A DNA stretch of 64,000 nucleotides from Rhynchonema sp. JSB1_4. Taxonomy: Eukaryota > Nematoda > Chromadorea > Monhysterida > Xyalidae. Shown here one piece after another: positions 1 through 11,946 of the stretch. The stretch is from contig JASAMV010003014.1 of assembly GCA_030248065.1 (NCBI GenBank), positions 17,552 through 81,551 on the forward strand, given 5' to 3'. How positions within the stretch are numbered: the first letter of the stretch is position 1; each line of letters starts with the position of its first letter. A program made the position numbers and the translations under genes. The notes under the pieces were generated by a model that saw nothing but the letters and a program-made list of their open reading frames with translations, had not been told where the DNA came from and ran no database searches.

Positions 1-155
1 AGTGCACTAACTAGGTAATAATGTGTAAATATTAATGAAAATGTACTTAGATGTACTAAATCCGCGCGTAGCGCGCGATTTTTTGCCTATTTGGGACAAA
101 AAATACCGATTTTGAGCCATTTTGAGGCAAAAATGCCCATTTTGGGGTCCAAATG

Positions 156-263
156 TGTTGACGATAGATAGATTGTTCCCAGAATTTGTTGACGATAGAT
201 AGATTTGCCCATAAGTGTTGACGATAGATAGATGAAATCAAAAAGTGTTGACGATAGATAGAT
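156..263. repeat. Minisatellite, four copies of an 18-mer every ~30 bp
   Basis: TGTTGACGATAGATAGAT is repeated exactly at 156, 187, 216 and 246, separated by variable 11-13 bp spacers. It ends in a run of G and C (268-298) that is probably hard to sequence. No coding capacity is claimed. Confidence 0.85.
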
Positions 264-339
264 GAATTTGGGGGGGACCCCCCCCCACCCCCCCCCAAGT
301 ACTACCCTGCCCCAAAATCTCTGACACAAAAATAACGTC

Positions 340-580
340 GGGAAGACTGCTTATAAATAAAACGGATAAAGCTGATAAACCTGATAAACCCGACTCCCTT
401 GCGCTGGGGGGAAGACTGATTACAAATAACCCGGATAAAGCTGATAAACCTGATAAAGCTGATAAACCCGACTCAGCTGCGCTGGGGGGAAGACTGATTA
501 TAAATAACCCGGATAAAGCTGATAAACCTGATAAACCCGACTCAGCTGCGCTGGGGGGAAGACTGATTACAGATTGAAAA
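340..580. repeat. Tandem repeat, unit about 68-79 bp
   Basis: Three units carry a GATAAAGCTGATAAACC segment followed by GCGCTGGGGGGAAGACTGAT. Unit length varies because a 12-bp sub-unit is repeated inside one copy. The open minus frame across it is a by-product of the repeat. Confidence 0.8.
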
Positions 581-672
581 ATAAAACGGATAAACCCGAA
601 TCGGTTGTGGGACAGTTCGTTCCCAGTGATCTGGTCCGGATGCAACTGTTTTGGAGTTGGAACGACAGCGCG

Positions 673-826
673 TAATGTTTCACGTCAGTGATTGCCTCGC
701 TGTTTTGCAGGCCTGAGATGTTTCATTTGACTCAGGCTGGACGGAGCCTAAGCCTAAGCTGTAGCCAAGTCAAGTGAAACATCACAGACACTACAAACTT
801 GAGATAGTCAATGACGTGAAACATTA
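673..826. repeat. Nested imperfect inverted repeat with four TGAAACAT sites
   Basis: TAATGTTTCACGTCA (673-687) is the exact complement of 812-826. An inner pair, GATGTTTCA at 717-725 and TGAAACATC at 775-783, is also inverted. The arms between them match at roughly two thirds of positions, as in an old foldback element. The four octamers lie at 675, 718, 775 and 817. Confidence 0.7.
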
Positions 827-938
827 GTGACCAACTGCTATTTACTGCTGCATTCAAATGGGACCAGACCCCAACACCAGCTCGTGCTTCAAGCCACGCC
901 GGCCATACGCCCGTTCCGCGTACCTAATTCAGTCAGCG

Positions 939-1125
939 TAATCAGTCTTCCCCCCAGCTGCCCAACCCAGGAAGGCTGATTATATGCATGCTACAGCATG
1001 CGTAATCAGCCTTCCTGAGATTGGGCCTTGGGGGGAAGGCTGATTATGGCTTCGTTTAATTTGTAATCAGTCTTCCCCCCAGAGCCTCTGCAGGGTGTAC
1101 TGATTACAATGGTAATCAGTCTTCC
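939..1125. repeat. Palindromic cluster of a 17-bp GA/TC module
   Basis: GGGGGGAAGRCTGATTA and its complement TAATCAGTCTTCCCCCC alternate here (939, 1030, 1063, about 1111). The same module forms the end of each unit in the 340-580 array, so the two blocks appear related and could pair. Confidence 0.6.
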
Positions 1126-1203
1126 ATCAAATTTGATTTAGCGGACGAGCGGAAAGCGGAGGATTGCAGAAATGAAAGAGAAAAATAGTCGGTGCGGTGA
1201 CAC

Positions 1204-1322
1204 ATGGATGCGCCGGACCACGAAGAAGCTCTTCTGTCGGAACAACGGTACGGAACTATCGACAATCTTTCGAACAAACAAGACTTAATTAACCCAGCTT
1301 CTCTTGATGAAAGCAGGTTTCA
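1204..1322 (+). CDS. Possible first exon of an unrecognised gene
   Basis: An ATG at 1204 opens 39 codons of mixed, non-repetitive composition starting MDAPDHEEALLSEQ. It reaches a possible donor at AAAGCAG|GTTTCA (1323); without splicing the frame stops at 1404. No matching downstream exon was found, and no domain is recognised. The coding call rests only on composition and the donor-like site, so it is weak. Confidence 0.2.
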
Positions 1323-1440
1323 CTGTGGACTCAGGCCTCCGGAAACGCTTCGCTTTATTTACACTGACATTGGCAGCACAGCAACCAGAATGCAACTTGC
1401 ATGATCATCCATTGTGAAAAGGGCCTGCAGCTAGTGATGG

Positions 1441-1580
1441 GCTCGCGCCTGAAATTTCGCTCTTCGCTCTTCGCGCCCGGAGCGAAGAGCGAGCGAAAGC
1501 AAATTTCAATTTCGCGCTTGGGCGCGAAGAGCGAGCTAAACTTTTTTACAAATTTCGCTCTTTGATACTGTGAATAGCAA
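1441..1580. repeat. Inverted GAAGAGCG-rich repeat
   Basis: Short CGCTCTTCG blocks and their complements alternate (GAAATTTCGCTCTTCGC near 1450, GCGAAGAGCGAGC near 1525), giving a strong local hairpin. No ORF or transposon end is recognised. Confidence 0.5.
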
Positions 1581-1893
1581 CAGGCCAGAATTTTTGCTTT
1601 CATCAAAGAAGGAGTGCAGAACAGTTATTGGTCTCACACTGAGTCGCACAGTGGGCGAGTCACACTGCCCAGACCATGCATGAGTGCTCTGTTTCCAATA
1701 TCGCATCGGAATGGTAAATAAAATACCTTTATGTTCCGTTTACTTCAATTTTGATCATTGAATTTTGAACCAGACATTGATATTGACGCACACTGATACA
1801 CTTACAACTTACAAGCACCTGATTATGTCCGTGCCACACTACAATACAACAAAAAATAGAACAGGGCAAAACTGATGAACAACAGAACAGAAC

Positions 1894-2053
1894 AACTCAC
1901 TAACTATATATAGAATTTCGCTTTCTTTCGATTCGAATTTCGACGAATTGTTCCAGCGTGACAAGCAGAGCATGAAACATTTAGCAGACACGCTGGAACA
2001 ATTCGTTGAAATTCGAAATATAAAGAAAAGCGAAATTCTATAGTTAGTGAGTT
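1894..2053. mobile_element. MITE-like inverted repeat, ~160 bp
   Basis: Two arms of about 65 bp (1894-1960 and 1990-2053) are near-perfect complements, starting AACTCACTAACTATA. The ~30-bp loop contains TGAAACAT at 1973-1980. There is no coding capacity. This is the shape of a non-autonomous DNA transposon; the superfamily is not assigned. Confidence 0.7.
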
Positions 2054-2512
2054 TCAAAAATCGTGCGAAACATTCCGTCGCCTTGAGAGCTTTTTGATCA
2101 GGCAATGTGCCTGAATGCGCAGGTAGAAATTCGGCCGGTCCGCGCCGAGTTTTGTTCCCTGTGGCTTGTCTTAAACGGAATCTTTTGGGTACATGTTTGA
2201 GAGTTTATACCAAATGATTTGACTTTTGTGATACCCACATTGCTGTCTAAACACTTGTAAAACTTAAAAAGCGATTGGGAATGTGCAATTCCCATTTAAC
2301 AACGATGGACACTTTTTCTGACGCACAATGGTAATAATTCGTTCAGCGATCATGCAGCTTGAAAGAAAACTGTCAGGCGTTAAAGCGGGAAACCCTATAT
2401 CTCATGCTTGCTTTTTTACTACGCAGTTAGACTGTTTATGTCCAACGGTCACAAAAACAACGATCAAACGAGATAAACCACGTTAAAACTGTCAGAATTT
2501 AGCTTTGAAAAG

Positions 2513-2746
2513 TTGCTTTCAGGAACAAACGCGAGCTTGTGCCGACTTACGCTCACCCTTTTGATCATGAAAGGCAGTGAGACTGAGACAAGAACCAGCT
2601 CGCTGACAGATGAAACCTTTGTGAAACATTTCACACGTGGCTGTTGGTTGACGAGCTGGTTGGATTCCCTACTAAATGTTCTGCCGTTGCCTGATCAAAA
2701 GGGGCAGCGTAAGTCGGCACAAGCTCGAGTTTGTTCCCGAAAGCAA
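2513..2746. mobile_element. MITE-like inverted repeat, ~234 bp
   Basis: The left arm TTGCTTTCAGGAACAAAC and the complementary right arm ending at 2746 share about 50 bp of near-identity, including GAGCTTGTGCCGACTTACGC. The central region holds TGAAACAT at 2622-2629. ORFs here are short and come from the arms. From 2750 to about 3200 nothing else is recognised. Confidence 0.7.
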
Positions 2747-3214
2747 ATTTTTAAAAATTAATTCTCACAATTTAAACGCATTTCATATTGTTTGAACGAT
2801 GTTTTTGTGATCACTCATCGTATATAGTCACATTTTATTGCGAAAGGCCGGATTCTGAGAGCATGCAATATCCGGTTGCCCGGTTTAAACAGCGATTCGC
2901 AGGTCGATACCGCCTGGACCGCCTGTTAGTGAAACCACGGCGTTCACCTGGATCCCACGTGTGCAGACGACAAGCGGATCGGTTTCAATTAGACGAGCGG
3001 AGGAATATTGATTCCACACTGGTCTTCATTCCGAGAGTCCATTTCCTGGATGATGATATGATCCAAAATGAGTGACTTCGTTCACAAAGTTACACACAGC
3101 GTCATCAAAACGTCCATCAATCATAATGATTCTGTTGTCAGTTTTATAACGAGTAATGTCATGCTCTGTGTCCTTTTATTTCGTTGGGGTCCCATGAACG
3201 GCTGGGCGTTTGCC

Positions 3215-3513
3215 TTCCAAAATAAAAAATTTCGGATATTCAAGGGGGGTTGTCCGAAAAACATGTTTTTGTAGGACGACAACTGAGCAAAATGGCTGTT
3301 TGAGGGGTAAAAGTTGGTTATTTTAGGGTTATGCTTGCGCGAGGAAGCGATTTTTAGCATTTTCTAGGTAAATATAGTCGATTTTTATTGTGTTCGAGAA
3401 GTTTTTATGGTCAGAAACTGAAGAAAAGGCATGATACCGGATACCCCGGGGTGAAAAAAACGAAGTACCGTATGGTTGAGGGGTAACTCCCCCCAAACAA
3501 CACCACCGATCCG
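3215..3513. mobile_element. Degenerate hAT-like element, 25220-25646 family
   Basis: It shares TTATGCTTGCG followed by an AAGCGATTTT stretch and a terminal GATACCGGATACCCC block with the intact copy at 25220-25646. The right end (AACAACACCACCG) is an eroded form of the family end. The left boundary is uncertain. Confidence 0.5.
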
Positions 3514-3755
3514 AGAGCGGCTTCTAGCCAGATGGAATGAAACGAACCGAACTTCATCGAGTGGAGGAGGATGTGTCATGTCCCACAGCCGGAACTTTCG
3601 ATAACAAGAAAGAGGTGATCTCGTCTGTCGAATAGACACCACCTAACCCATCGACGTGCGCAACGAGCAGAACCGGTGTCATGCGTATGTGCACTGCGGC
3701 GTTCTGTGTATTGAGCAGGTGTGTTGGGTTTACAAGTGATTCTGAAGCAGACCGA

Positions 3756-3840
3756 GCTCCGTAGCTCAGTTGGTATCGACAGGGCAACTGGCTGTGCAGG
3801 CTTGGTGGCTGGGAGGTCTGAAGTTCGAGTCCAGTGGAGC
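3756..3840 (+). repeat. tRNA-like sequence with A and B boxes (SINE head or tRNA pseudogene)
   Basis: GCTCCGT at 3756 pairs with GTGGAGC at 3834-3840 to form a 7-bp acceptor-like stem with two G-U pairs. TAGCTCAGTTGG matches the Pol III A box and AGTTCGAGTCC the B box. At 85 nt it is longer than a normal tRNA, and the T stem does not pair properly, so a functional tRNA is unlikely. A SINE head is the best reading; no second copy was seen here. Confidence 0.4.
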
Positions 3841-4297
3841 CTGCGTTTGATGTGGCACATCACATGTGCAGAGATGGAATGACATGGATGCCTTTTGTGT
3901 TGCGAATGTTGAATGCGCAGAAGCCGATGCAGCGTAGTGATTTGGCATATTTGTATGGCACTCATTTGATTGCTTATCCGTGATTTGATGCCATCCATCG
4001 GTCACATCACCGTTTCAAAACCATTTCGTTGATTTTCGTTTCACGTAATGAAAGAGAAAAACGAACAAGAAGTCAAGGAAAGAACAAAAACTTCGCCTTC
4101 GCCGTAACGATCGTGTTTCTTTCGTTTCGTTGCTGATTTCGTGTTTGACAGGAAGTTCTCAAAAAGACAAAAAAGCACAGTGCTTTTTTGGTTTTTTGGA
4201 CTGAGCGGAGAAACCAAAGGGAACGAGAAGGAAACCTTCGCTTTCCGTTCTCTGGCCGACTGTTTGCTGACCGAGATTTTTTAGCGGTTTGCGCAGA

Positions 4298-7200
4298 ATG
4301 TCTTCAAGTTTCCTGTTGCCGTCCGAAAACGACAATAGTCGACCGCATGCATCATGTGGCGTAAGTTCGAAAGCTGCACAAATCTCTGGTGGTCAAATTT
4401 TTTTATAAACATGCGGTGCCTGCGTGCAACACAGTTGCGCTGTGCGGGCGCAAGGCAAAAAAAAACAGGAGAATGCAGCTGAACTTTTCATTTTTGTTGT
4501 GTATGGTACGTGGGCCCAAAAACCGCAACTACTTCCAGTTATATGGGTACAAAACCTTCGCAACAATCACTAGTTTTCTTAGATGCATCCGTCCATCCAT
4601 TAAAAGTTTAATTTTCCAGGGCGACCCCGCGGGGCCTGCCGCCGCGGCTGCTGGTGATGATGATGTCACCAAGACGACCACGAATGGCGTTGTTTCGTGC
4701 GCCGATCTGTTCGGTGACATGGACGGGCTGTCGGAGCGCTCGAGCGACGAGAACGAGGAGACAGACGACGAGCTGGAGCAATTGCTCGAGTCGCAGCTCG
4801 CGTCCGATTCCAGACAGGGAGCTGGATCTGAGGATGGAGACGAAGAAGACAGTCAGATTCAGGTTTGTCGTCATGGTTTTGACCAGTTCGGATGAATGTT
4901 TGTTTTGTATGTCATATATGTTTTTGTCTTTTGATAACAATAATAATTTATTTTTGCAGGGCGAAGCCACGTTGCCGTCAGGGTCACCTACTTATCAAAT
5001 CGACCCGTCAGACAGCGATGTTCCCAGTCTGAAGCCGGATGACTATTTGTGTTAGTAAACTCTCTCCTCGCGTCAAATTTTTTGTTCTTATCACAAATAA
5101 CCTATTTGTGAAAATAACTATTTAATAAAAAAACTTGCGATTGTTTCAGATTGCGAGCAATGCACGGCTTGGGTCGAAAACACGTGCATCGATCACGATC
5201 AACTGTTTGTCGAGAACTCGACCGTCAGTTTTCTCGAATGTTCAAGTTTTTATGCTTTGTGCTCTTTTTTTAAAAAGAAAACAACAAAACATTTTTCAGG
5301 ACGATCCGCGCGGCCTGCCGTCTTCTCTGCGCATCAATCCAGCCAACGGCGGTATCTTTACGGTTTCGTCAATTGATCGCGGCACCCTTTTTGGTCCGCT
5401 CGAGGCGCCGCACCAAACTGATGTCGAGGGAAAATCAATTCAAACAATCAACTATTTGTGGGAGGTGGGTGAGGGAAGTACAAATCGCCTGCAGTTTTAT
5501 GATGTCAGTTTGTTGTCCCTGTAGCATGTGAAACAACATCACACCGTGTTCAACAGACCCTAATCCGAATTTGTGCATTAAAAGAGTCACGATTTTTTTC
5601 AATCAGTAGCCTGTCAGTCAGTCAATAGCGACGGCAGATTTTAAGGTTTTTTTAGAATGACGAGGTGAACTAATTGTCGTCAAATCATTTGTGACATATC
5701 GGAAAACGAAAGTTCTAAGTAACACTACGCCGATTCGCAGGTGGAAGATAGTGAAACATTCATAAAGGCAGTCTACGGGACGTTGTCACTCAGCCCCCGA
5801 ACACTGCATTCTGCTTCCCAAATCGCAGCTCATGTTTCACGCATGAATGACCTCTCAGAATGGTGTCACTATGCACTGCACTATCATCTGTTGATGCGTT
5901 CCCACCCACCTCAGAATGGTATAAATCGGTATCTTTCACACCAAATAGGCGAAAAATCGCGCGGCACATGCGAAATTAGCGTTGCAAAGTACATTTTCAT
6001 CAATAATTGGGTGGGGTCAAAAATCCCGAAAAATAAAAATCCCGAAAAAAATCCCAAAAAATGAAATGGAGGAGAAATACAAAGTTTAATGTGCAGAAAG
6101 GGGTATTCATGTAGTTGGAGGCCATAATTTGGGCACTGGATCAGTTGGGGCTCAAGGCAAAAATTTGGTCCATTTCTACACCTTTTTATTTTTCGGGATT
6201 TGCTCGGGATTTTTGCTTTTCGGAATTTTTCGTTTCGGGATTTTTTTATCGGTTTTTTTTCGGGATTTTTGACGGCCACTCAATAATTAGACATAAACTT
6301 TTGTTCCCGGATGACTTCCCCACATATATGGTGGTAGGTTGCCGCCCCGTGTGGGTAGCTACATCGCTGTTCCACGGGTCTGAGCTTAATATGATATGAC
6401 CATTACTTTTAACTTATCGGCCGACATAAATAACATACCGGCACAAAACCCAGCGACCATGTTTCCCAGCCTGGCAAAGTTGTTTTTTTAATTGGCCTGC
6501 ACCCGCCCTTGAATTTTGGTTTTGTACGGTTACTTTTTAATGATGAGATTACCTTCCCGCCGGTGAGCTGGTATTCGAGAATACCTTCCCGCCGGTGAGC
6601 TGGTATTCGAGAAGGGCGTGAAATTGAAAGCAAAAAGGGGTGTTTGTTTTTGTCGGCTGCTTGCTAAGTATCAAACAAATGTGCCCTCCAACGTTGCCCC
6701 CTGCGCAGGTGCACCTGTACAACGGTCAGAGTCTGTACTACATCAATGACCCACATGGGTCCAACTGGATGGCCCTTGTCCGCAGCACCACCGAGTCACT
6801 CGAACAAAACGTGTTCGCTATTCAGTTCAAAGGCAAAGTCTACTACAAGACGCTGAGAAATGTGGGCGCAGGGGATGAACTGAAAAGTTAGTGTCGCTCG
6901 ATTTGGGTATTTTTTTGATCTCGGAGTGTGCTGGGTTGCCCGACACGGTACACGCGACACCTCGTCAATCGATAGATGAGTTAGAAACACTTAATGTTAT
7001 TCCCGAATGACGTTTACCTCACAGATTTTGGCAATTGTCGGGTGTCGGTCGCCACAGTTGCTAAAATCGCCACAGTTATCACATGTTCTGACTGGATATG
7101 CTTCCCAAAATGTGAAAATCGTGCTAGTCCTGACGCTTTCTAATTTGCAGTCTGTCGCGGCCAAGGCCTGCCCCTCACCAAGGAGACCCCATTCAACACG

Positions 7201-10200
7201 GTGGTCTGTCCGAAGAAAAGCGAATTCGAATTCCGATGCTTCGATTGTCCCGCTGTGTTTCGCTCGTTGGACAAACTCACCGCTCACGAAAAGGTAGAGA
7301 AAGCGCTTTATGGCTGTAAACGGTGCTCACAGAGAGAAACAATAACGTCACAGCAGTGAGTTTTGCCCGTTTCGGCCTGTGTTCACAGACGGGCGAGGTG
7401 CCAGGCCTCGTCTGTGTGATGCGAACACCTCTGGCCAATTGACCTCCAAAAAGGACCTCGAGCAGGTGCTCATAGAATGAAAGACAGATCACGGTCACAC
7501 AAAAAAATGATTCAGCTCACAACTTCTTCGCGTCAATTTAGCCCCAAAGGCTATTTGTGTAGTTCTCGCGCTGATTCAAGCTTGCCTGACTTGACTACCA
7601 ACGTTGACGATAAAACTAGTAGCGAAAACTGTTTTTTCTTCCCTCCTTGTGATCGTGTTGAACTGAAAACGACAACATTTGATCATGTTGCACATTTGAT
7701 TTTCTTATGTTTCACATGTATGTAGGTAGAATTGGAGGGGGTGGTCGGCTCAATTGCAATCATTGAAACAGTAACCGTCATATTAATATTCTCATAATGA
7801 AAAAGAAGATAATTTTTTAAAAGAAGATAATTTGTCAAACGTTCACATTCACCGCAGGGCGATCGGCACCGAGCCGCGAATGCGGAGCGAGGGACCGAAA
7901 CGCTGCCGCTGCCCGACAAGACACTGTACCAATGTGACAAGTGCACGTTCAACACCGTTCATCAGCGAATTCTCGCTGCGCACAAAACCAGGAAGCACGA
8001 GGTTTGTCTCTATTAATGTCTGGTTAGTTTTGGATTGGATTAGGTTTTTTTAATTTTTGGCAAAAACATCTTGCAGGCAAAATCCGATCTGAAGTGTGCG
8101 GAGTGCGGCAAGACATTCCATTTCCGGCACCATCTGCAACGGCACAAAGAGTCGCACAACGAGCATGCGCACGTCTGTGAATATTGCCACGGCGTGAAAT
8201 TTAGGTGCGTATTCTTTCTAATGCCAACACTGTTTCACAGATGATTTTGGGGTTTTGTATTTTAAAAAGTGCGCGTCGCATTTTGACAGGCGCTAAAAGC
8301 TGGGCATGTAAATATTTAAACGCAGCCAGTGATGTAGTTGGTCTGAGCAAAAAAGCTAGCTAGCTGGAGGGGTCCGGCGCAAGAAAGCTAGCTAGCTAGC
8401 CGGGTACCCCGATTTGGGGGTATTGGTCCAGAAGTCAAAAACAGTGGTATAAAAATTGGTCGAAATTATGCCAAAATAAGCCCTAAAATGCGCGTTTTTG
8501 TGCATGTGTTCACAAATTTGAGCGAATTTGACCTTTTGGCCCATAAAATGGTCATTTTGGCACTAAAATCAACACTTTTTGACTTGATGACCGGAGCAAG
8601 AAAGCTAGCTAGCCAGTTTGGGGGTATGGGTTTGGGAGCAAGAAAGCTACCTAGCAGTTGCAACTACATCACTGAACGCAGCTGAGCGCACTTTATGTCA
8701 AAATGTTATTTTCTTGTTATTGTTGTTTGGCAAAAAGTTTTGGTGTATGGCACCATGCGACTACTGGTTGTCGAATATTCCCCAGTGATATTTAGTCAAT
8801 GAAACATTTCTCAATCACGGGTTCTGCTTTGTATGATACAATCTGCCACAGTCTTCCATTGCTTTGATCAAATCCAATATTTTGAATCAATCAGTATCAT
8901 TATTGTTTTCGAAAAGATGTTTCACATTTCTTATTTATACAGATCGTTCGAGTCACTGGCTCTTCACATGCAACGTAAGCATGAACGCATTATCGCCGAG
9001 CCGAAACACAAGTGCACGATTTGTCAGATGAAGTTCTTCACGTATTTTCAATTGGTGGTAAGTGATTACCGACTGCTTCTTTAGTTCAATAATTTTATTT
9101 TCGAAATTTCGGGATTAGCTTTTGAAGCGTTTGTTCGATTTTTTCCAGAACCACCGTACCACGCGGCACGGCGAGCCGAAACCGCGAACAACGGCGAAAA
9201 ATGAAAAGAAACCAAAGAAAGAGATGAGCAAAGAGCAGAAACAAATTGAGAAATTGCAACGCGACGCTGAACGCTTGGTCCGTTTTTTTTGTTTTTACGT
9301 TTTTTTTCTGTTTTTCTTAACTTTGTAATTTTTGGGGTCGAAAATCCCGGAAAAAAAATCCCGAAAAATAAAAATCCCGAAAAAAAATCCCGAAAAGCAA
9401 AAATCCCGAAAAATGAAATTGAGGAAAAATACAAAGTTTAAGGTGCAGAAAGGGGTGTTCATGTAGTTGGTGTCCATAATTTGGGCAATGGATCAGTTGG
9501 GGCTCAAGATATTGAAATTCTCGTTCGGTCATGTCTTCCTGGCTGGCAGCCTAAGCCTAAGCCTAACCCTGAATGAAGGCCTGGGCGTTGTATTTTTGTG
9601 GATAGTTCCTTTACGTGGACGGGTCTTCCTGGCTGGCAGCCTAAGCCTAATGACTTTTTACGGTAAATCCGACGAACCTTCTGAATTAACTCGGCTTTGA
9701 TCTGCTTTTGATTCGAAGGTGCAGCGTTTTTGAATAACACACGTCCGGGTAGCGATGATTTATCAGCTTTTCCTCCGTGTTTGCCGCCTTTCGGTTGCTT
9801 GGGCATCTGAGAAGTAAAGGGAACCATTAGTTTGAACGCAATCCGTTTCGACCCCATTTTTTGTTAAGCCTGAAATAAAGCCTGAGCATGTGTATTTTTG
9901 TTGATGATTCCTTCGTATGAACAGGTCTTCCTGGCTGGCAGCCTAAGCCTAAGCCTAACCCTGAAAGCAAGCATGAGCACCAACGACATGAATGCCAACT
10001 TCTGACAAAAAAATTTGGTCCATTTCTACACCTATTTATTTTTCGGGATTTTTTCGGGATTTTTGCTTTTCGGGATTTTTTTTTCGGGATTTTTCGTTTC
10101 GGGATTTTTTTTTTCGGGATCTTTTTTCGGGATTTTCGACGGCCACCTTCATTATCTGTTTCGTTGATTCAGGTAGCCAGCGCGTCCGCGACCTCAAGCA

Positions 10201-11180
10201 AATACCAAGCGTCCAATACGGAGGATGTATTGAAAGAAATCGAAAGCAGAAAAAGCCCGGTCGAAGAGGGAGGTGGGATCTATTTCTCTTGGCAATGGTT
10301 TGTTTCACTTTATTCCAAGTCGACTATTTTTGTACTCAGGTTTCAAATGTCGTTATTGTGACAACATTTATTCGAAACCACAGTCGAGATCCCGACACGA
10401 GTGGAAACATCATCCGGAACAAAAGAAAATATTGGAAATGACGGAGTCGGATTCGAATCGGGTCAGTTTCGGCTCTTCGTTTGTGGGACAGACGCGGAAT
10501 GTTTCACCAAACCTATAAACATGCTTCCAGTATTTATGGCAGTAATGTCCATTGAGCCATAATCCAAATGAACCCCGGAAAAATCAAAAATAATATAACA
10601 AGTGATCAGTGATCACCAACCAGCGCAATGTTTAATCCACGTTTCTCATTTACTGTCCGGAATAAAGGGTGCTGTTCTGACCCCAGCATGTAATGCAAAA
10701 AATTGTTCATAATTGCCAACGTGATATCTTGCTTTCATGCGGAAAGTTTTCAGTTACAAACAGCTGATATCGTGGCAAAATGACTTATTCTAGTGTTGTC
10801 TGCGCATATTGTTGCGTGCTTGCGCCACGCAGCATCTAATGTCGTCAACTTTCGTACCATCACCACGCTACCATTTCGTATCGCTGCGGGTTGCGCGCAC
10901 ACCTCGTGCATTATATGCACAACCGTTGCCCGTTGACGACATTAAAATTAGCCGCAAAATCTGCTTCACATTGCAGCCGCCATCCACGCACCCGTTCCAA
11001 TGCGAGCTGTGCGAGAAACGTTTCGCCAAGAAACAGCCGCTCGTGCAGCACATGAAACGTCACAGCAGCGAACGACCGTACAAATGTCGATTCTGTGATC
11101 GCGCCTATATTAGCAACGCTGAAGCGAAGAAACACGAACGCAGCAAACACATGGAGTTGTATTTGAGGGCTGAGTCTTGA
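4298..11180 (+). CDS. PR/SET-domain C2H2 zinc finger protein, PRDM10-like
   Basis: Fourteen exons (4298-4360, 4620-4862, 4960-5050, 5150-5223, 5300-5464, 6709-6886, 7151-7293, 7858-8001, 8077-8204, 8943-9057, 9149-9277, 10173-10272, 10340-10461, 10977-11180) join in frame to 632 residues. An acidic N-terminus is followed by a zinc knuckle (C-x2-C-x8-C-x2-H, ~134-149) and a PR/SET domain (~150-271) with the signatures SNWM and LEQNVFAIQF...VYYKTLRNV. Eight C2H2 fingers lie between about 301 and 625, one with H-x5-H spacing. The LEQN...VYY..LKNV...ELK pattern and a late CxYCDxxY finger recall PRDM10; PRDM4 and PRDM9 also carry the knuckle. PRDM proteins are nuclear DNA-binding regulators, some with histone methyltransferase activity. 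The usual W-Y after ELK is absent. Introns 5, 9 and 11 carry transposons. Confidence 0.88.
6009..6279. mobile_element. Inverted-repeat element with 9-bp flanking repeats (MULE-like)
   Basis: It starts GTGGGGTCAAAAATCCCG and ends CGGGATTTTTGACGGCCAC. Both ends consist of repeated CGGGATTTT units. TCAATAATT is present immediately outside both ends (6000-6008 and 6280-6288), a 9-bp direct repeat typical of Mutator-like insertions. It lies in intron 5 of the PRDM gene. Relatives are at 9334-10147 and 16562-16892. Confidence 0.7.
8327..8674. mobile_element. hAT-like non-autonomous element with 8-bp TSD
   Basis: Terminal repeats CAGTGATGTAGTTG and CAACTACATCACTG are exact complements. AACGCAGC flanks both sides (8319-8326 and 8675-8682), the 8-bp target duplication expected for hAT. 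Internal GCAAGAAAGCTAGCTAGC motifs recur on both halves. It sits in intron 9 of the PRDM gene and has no transposase. Confidence 0.9.
9334..10147. mobile_element. CGGGATTTT-family element with internal TTAGGC-type repeats
   Basis: The ends (GTCGAAAATCCCG ... CGGGATTTTCGACGGCCACC) match the 6009-6279 element, as do the sequences next to them (GGTCCATTTCTACACC; GATCAGTTGGGGCTCAAG). The centre holds three copies of CTTCCTGGCTGGCAGCC, each followed by 2-3 CTAAGC units. It fills most of PRDM intron 11. Confidence 0.65.
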
Positions 11181-11512
11181 AGACCACATATAGATTGGTG
11201 CTGGCGACTAGGCTACCTGATGTTTCATTTCTGTGTGACAGGCACTCATCTGCCAGTCTTGTGCTGGTGTTCTCATGAAGAGCGCTTCCCTCCTATTCTA
11301 TCGCTCAATCGCTGGTTGTTGGAAAATTTCTTTTGGTATAGAACTGTCAAGAGGGAAGCGAGGTATATTGAGTATTATCCTGTGTTATCCGGTTCGAAAT
11401 TGTATCTTGTGTTTTATTTTTCTATCTGAGTTTTGTTTGAACCTTCTTGGTTAATATCATTGTAATCTTTGTTCATTTATGCTGCATTTCTGGCCGATTG
11501 TCAATTCTGTCG

Positions 11513-11518
11513 AATAAA
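11513..11518 (+). promoter_or_regulatory. Poly(A) signal AATAAA of the PRDM gene
   Basis: AATAAA lies about 335 bp after the PRDM stop codon, in an AT-rich stretch and before the next gene. This is the most likely polyadenylation signal. Confidence 0.5.
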
Positions 11519-11757
11519 ATTAGACAATGTTAATGTTGTGTTTTTCTGTGTCCTTTCATTGAATTCCGGTTCGATTCCGCACAGCCACGGAGAGTGCTGA
11601 CTATTTAATTCTGAATAACGATTGAATAGTGTCATTTTGACTTCTTTGCTTCAAGTTGAACTTGGGGGAAATCTGCGTTTGGCAACCATGCCCACGACGA
11701 TGAAAGCACTGGCGATTTGTCAACAAGCGTTGCCGAAGTTGGTTTGTTTAATATGTA

Positions 11758-11946
11758 AGGGCAAACTACGCCAACACGAGCCCGATTTCGCAGCTGGCAG
11801 AATGGTGAGACATTCTGACGTGGCTGCTGATTTGGGAAATGTTACACGCTGTAGAATACAAAGTGGATCATGATGATTTTCTCTTTCTATTCGTTTTGCA
11901 AGCACTCGGCCTCCGAAATCGGGCTCGTGTTGGCATGGTTTGCCTT
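11758..11946. mobile_element. TA-flanked MITE, family ACACGAGCCCGATTTCG
   Basis: The ends AGGGCAAACTACGCCAACAC and the complementary GTGTTGGCATGGTTTGCCTT are bounded by TA on both sides, as in mariner-like insertions. A second full copy is at 47202-47385 and a single end at 23898-23975. The centre has a decayed version of the TGAAACAT site seen intact in the 47-kb copy. Confidence 0.75.

Noticed and set aside
9504..9857. Minus-strand 117-residue basic ORF
   Set aside because: It lies in transposon sequence with repeated LGLGCQPGR segments derived from the TTAGGC-type repeat.
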